Positions 62,658 to 64,000 of a stretch of DNA of 64,000 nucleotides are shown here, piece after piece. The translations under genes and the position numbers were made by a program. The stretch spans positions 62,001 through 126,000 of the forward strand of contig NZ_JADEYP010000006.1 of NCBI RefSeq assembly GCF_020295405.1, given 5' to 3'. Position 1 is the stretch's first letter. The number at the start of each line of letters is the position of its first letter. A model generated the notes under the pieces. That model made no database searches, had not been told where the DNA came from, and saw only the letters and a program-made list of their open reading frames with translations. Source of the stretch: Sphingobacterium bovistauri. Its GTDB lineage: Bacteria > Bacteroidota > Bacteroidia > Sphingobacteriales > Sphingobacteriaceae.

Positions 62658-64000
62658 TTATTTAACAAACATTTTATTAAAATCCCAAGACAGTTTCAGC
62701 ATATAGTAACGACGAATTGTGTCAAATCTACGTTGTTCAAATATAGAGTTCCTTTGACTTCTTGAGTAACCTATATTTTGATTCAATACATCATTAACAA
62801 CAAAGTCTAATACCAAGGACTCATTTTTCAAGAATTTTTTGCTTACCCCTGGATGTATCAAGAAACGTTCTAATTTCTGATCCAAAGCTGCAGTAGGTGC
62901 TTCGTATGAATAATCATAGTTTGTATATACTTTAAACGTCTTTGAAATGAAATATTCCAAACTACCACCTGAAGTAAACACAAATCCGCTATTATCATGT
63001 TCAGGTCTTAGGTTTGATTTCATTTGACGATATTGCGGTGTGAATTTAGTCGAGAAATTAAACCCTGTCTTTGTTTCTCTTTTGATTTCGTAAGTCAAAG
63101 AATAACTTTGCGTATTTACGACATTAGCATCTCCGTTTACAAAGTTGTGATTTCTCGAAATTGAAAAAACTGGCGAAATAGAGTTATCTAAAACTAATTC
63201 CTTGTTTAATCTAAAATAATAACCTGAATATACACTCCAATCAAAATTGTTCTTGCCCTCAATATTATCCCATCTGTAAGTATTCACACTATCAGTAGTG
63301 ATATTCTGAACTATAGGATCTTTTGTCATTGTAAAAGTACTTCCCAAATATTTGAATTGATTGGATAATATGTTAAAACTATGATAAAAACCTTCTATTA
63401 TATTTACAAATGCAGGATTCAAATTTTCGTTACCTAGATATTGATTCAGACGATCCGAATTATTCAGGATAGGCTGAATTTGGTTCAAAGATGGTAATTG
63501 ATTCTTTCCACTATAAGTCATACGCAAACTCTTAGAATTTGATATTTTGAAGTTTGTCTCCAATCTTGGGTTATAAGTGAAAAAGTTTCTTTTTAAGGAT
63601 TTATTCGAATAATTATTAACTTGATTTAAGCGATCATCATTGAAATTATTAGTCAAATTGGCCGTCAATTTTTCTGTATTATAAATCAACGCAAGCTTGT
63701 AATTATTACTTACTCTATTGTAATCATAATTACTACTAAATTTCGTATCTAGGTCATTATATTGATTTGAAATACCCTTATTAAAAGATTCTATCAATGA
63801 TGCATTCGATACACGATTGATATCATAGCCAATAGCCATATTGAACACTTTGGACAATGGCTCTGTATAGGTAACTCCTGCTTGTATAGCGCTCAACTGC
63901 TGATCCGTTTCTTTACGCTGATCTGTTGTATCCTTAACAGTGCCTGATACTAATGTAGAATACAAGTAACCATCTCCTGTAGTCTCTTCATTATTAGCCC
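62658..64000 (-). CDS. Outer-membrane beta-barrel protein (OMP_b-brl_3/TonB-receptor-like), 5' end cut by window
   Basis: The frame is open to the right edge (it continues upstream of 63965 without a stop), so only the C-terminal 446 residues are seen. They consist of barrel strands with NNF, YSGK and W/F-rich ends, for example SLRMTYSGKNQLPSLNQIQP, NQYLGNENLNP and the last segment RRYYMLKLSWDFNKMF, matching the outer-membrane barrel family 3 that is paired with GLPGLI proteins. A plug and carboxypeptidase-regulatory domain probably lie beyond the edge. Confidence 0.85.
   Translation of the reverse strand, partial: ANNEETTGDGYLYSTLVSGTVKDTTDQRKETDQQLSAIQAGVTYTEPLSKVFNMAIGYDINRVSNASLIESFNKGISNQYNDLDTKFSSNYDYNRVSNNYKLALIYNTEKLTANLTNNFNDDRLNQVNNYSNKSLKRNFFTYNPRLETNFKISNSKSLRMTYSGKNQLPSLNQIQPILNNSDRLNQYLGNENLNPAFVNIIEGFYHSFNILSNQFKYLGSTFTMTKDPIVQNITTDSVNTYRWDNIEGKNNFDWSVYSGYYFRLNKELVLDNSISPVFSISRNHNFVNGDANVVNTQSYSLTYEIKRETKTGFNFSTKFTPQYRQMKSNLRPEHDNSGFVFTSGGSLEYFISKTFKVYTNYDYSYEAPTAALDQKLERFLIHPGVSKKFLKNESLVLDFVVNDVLNQNIGYSRSQRNSIFEQRRFDTIRRYYMLKLSWDFNKMFVK

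Overview
The window is low-GC chromosomal DNA of a Bacteroidota bacterium, most likely a Sphingobacteriaceae member (Sphingobacterium/Pedobacter-like). Supporting signs are the Bacteroidota promoter box TAnnTTTG upstream of many genes, the near absence of Shine-Dalgarno sites, and family-specific genes: bshA, gldC, GLPGLI protein, S46 dipeptidyl-peptidase, histone-H1-like protein, Reg_prop/LytS sensor and a class-2 IleRS. Coding density is high and no gene-free stretch exceeds 300 bases (the longest is about 264). I see no rRNA, tRNA, CRISPR array, insertion sequence or prophage.

Layout. 1-4.7 kb: a divergent promoter leaving the left edge, a small Omp85-like barrel protein, a shrunken methyltransferase-like protein, a SirB1-type protein, a propeller lipoprotein and queH. 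4.7-12.5 kb: a lipid block (yceD-rpmF-plsX-fabH-accB-accC), then tatC, rpiB and an M28 peptidase. 12.6-15.4 kb: a self-contained operon (ABC ATPase, permease, YtrA-type GntR regulator, beta-rich anchored protein) behind a perfect palindromic operator candidate. 15.4-18.8 kb, opposite strand: a BlaI/BlaR1-type pair, the sensor carrying three TonB_C-like domains, plus a lipoprotein. 18.9-24.9 kb: arfB, bshA, pyrH-frr, a Tat-exported TIM-barrel lipoprotein and an M64 peptidase bounded by two related long palindromes. 25-33 kb, minus strand: nuoA-nuoB-purK-purE, ffh, a YugP-like membrane protease, an ECF sigma factor, glyA and a membrane protein. 33-40.7 kb, plus strand: an IscA-type protein, ileS-dksA-like-lspA, and an M28/RmlD-like/thioesterase cluster.

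40.7-56.7 kb is the most distinctive part. On the minus strand a LytTR response regulator and a Reg_prop/LytS sensor kinase precede a tightly packed 11.8-kb surface operon: a lipoprotein with six repeats and collagen-like Gly-X-Y linkers, an outer-membrane barrel-like protein, a 2119-aa exported beta-rich protein and a 705-aa FN3 protein. It looks like one co-regulated cell-envelope system of unknown function. 56.8-64 kb: an rhlE-small membrane protein-gldC-EVE operon, a DPP7-like S46 peptidase, a 59-aa histone-H1-like gene, and a GLPGLI protein next to a barrel protein cut by the right edge.

Other notable points are the swapped GIHH active-site motif of the IleRS (the pattern linked to mupirocin hyper-resistance), long perfect terminator palindromes running into coding ends, several promoter boxes only 4 bp from the start codon (leaderless mRNA), and transcriptional coupling of complex I subunits with purine synthesis genes.
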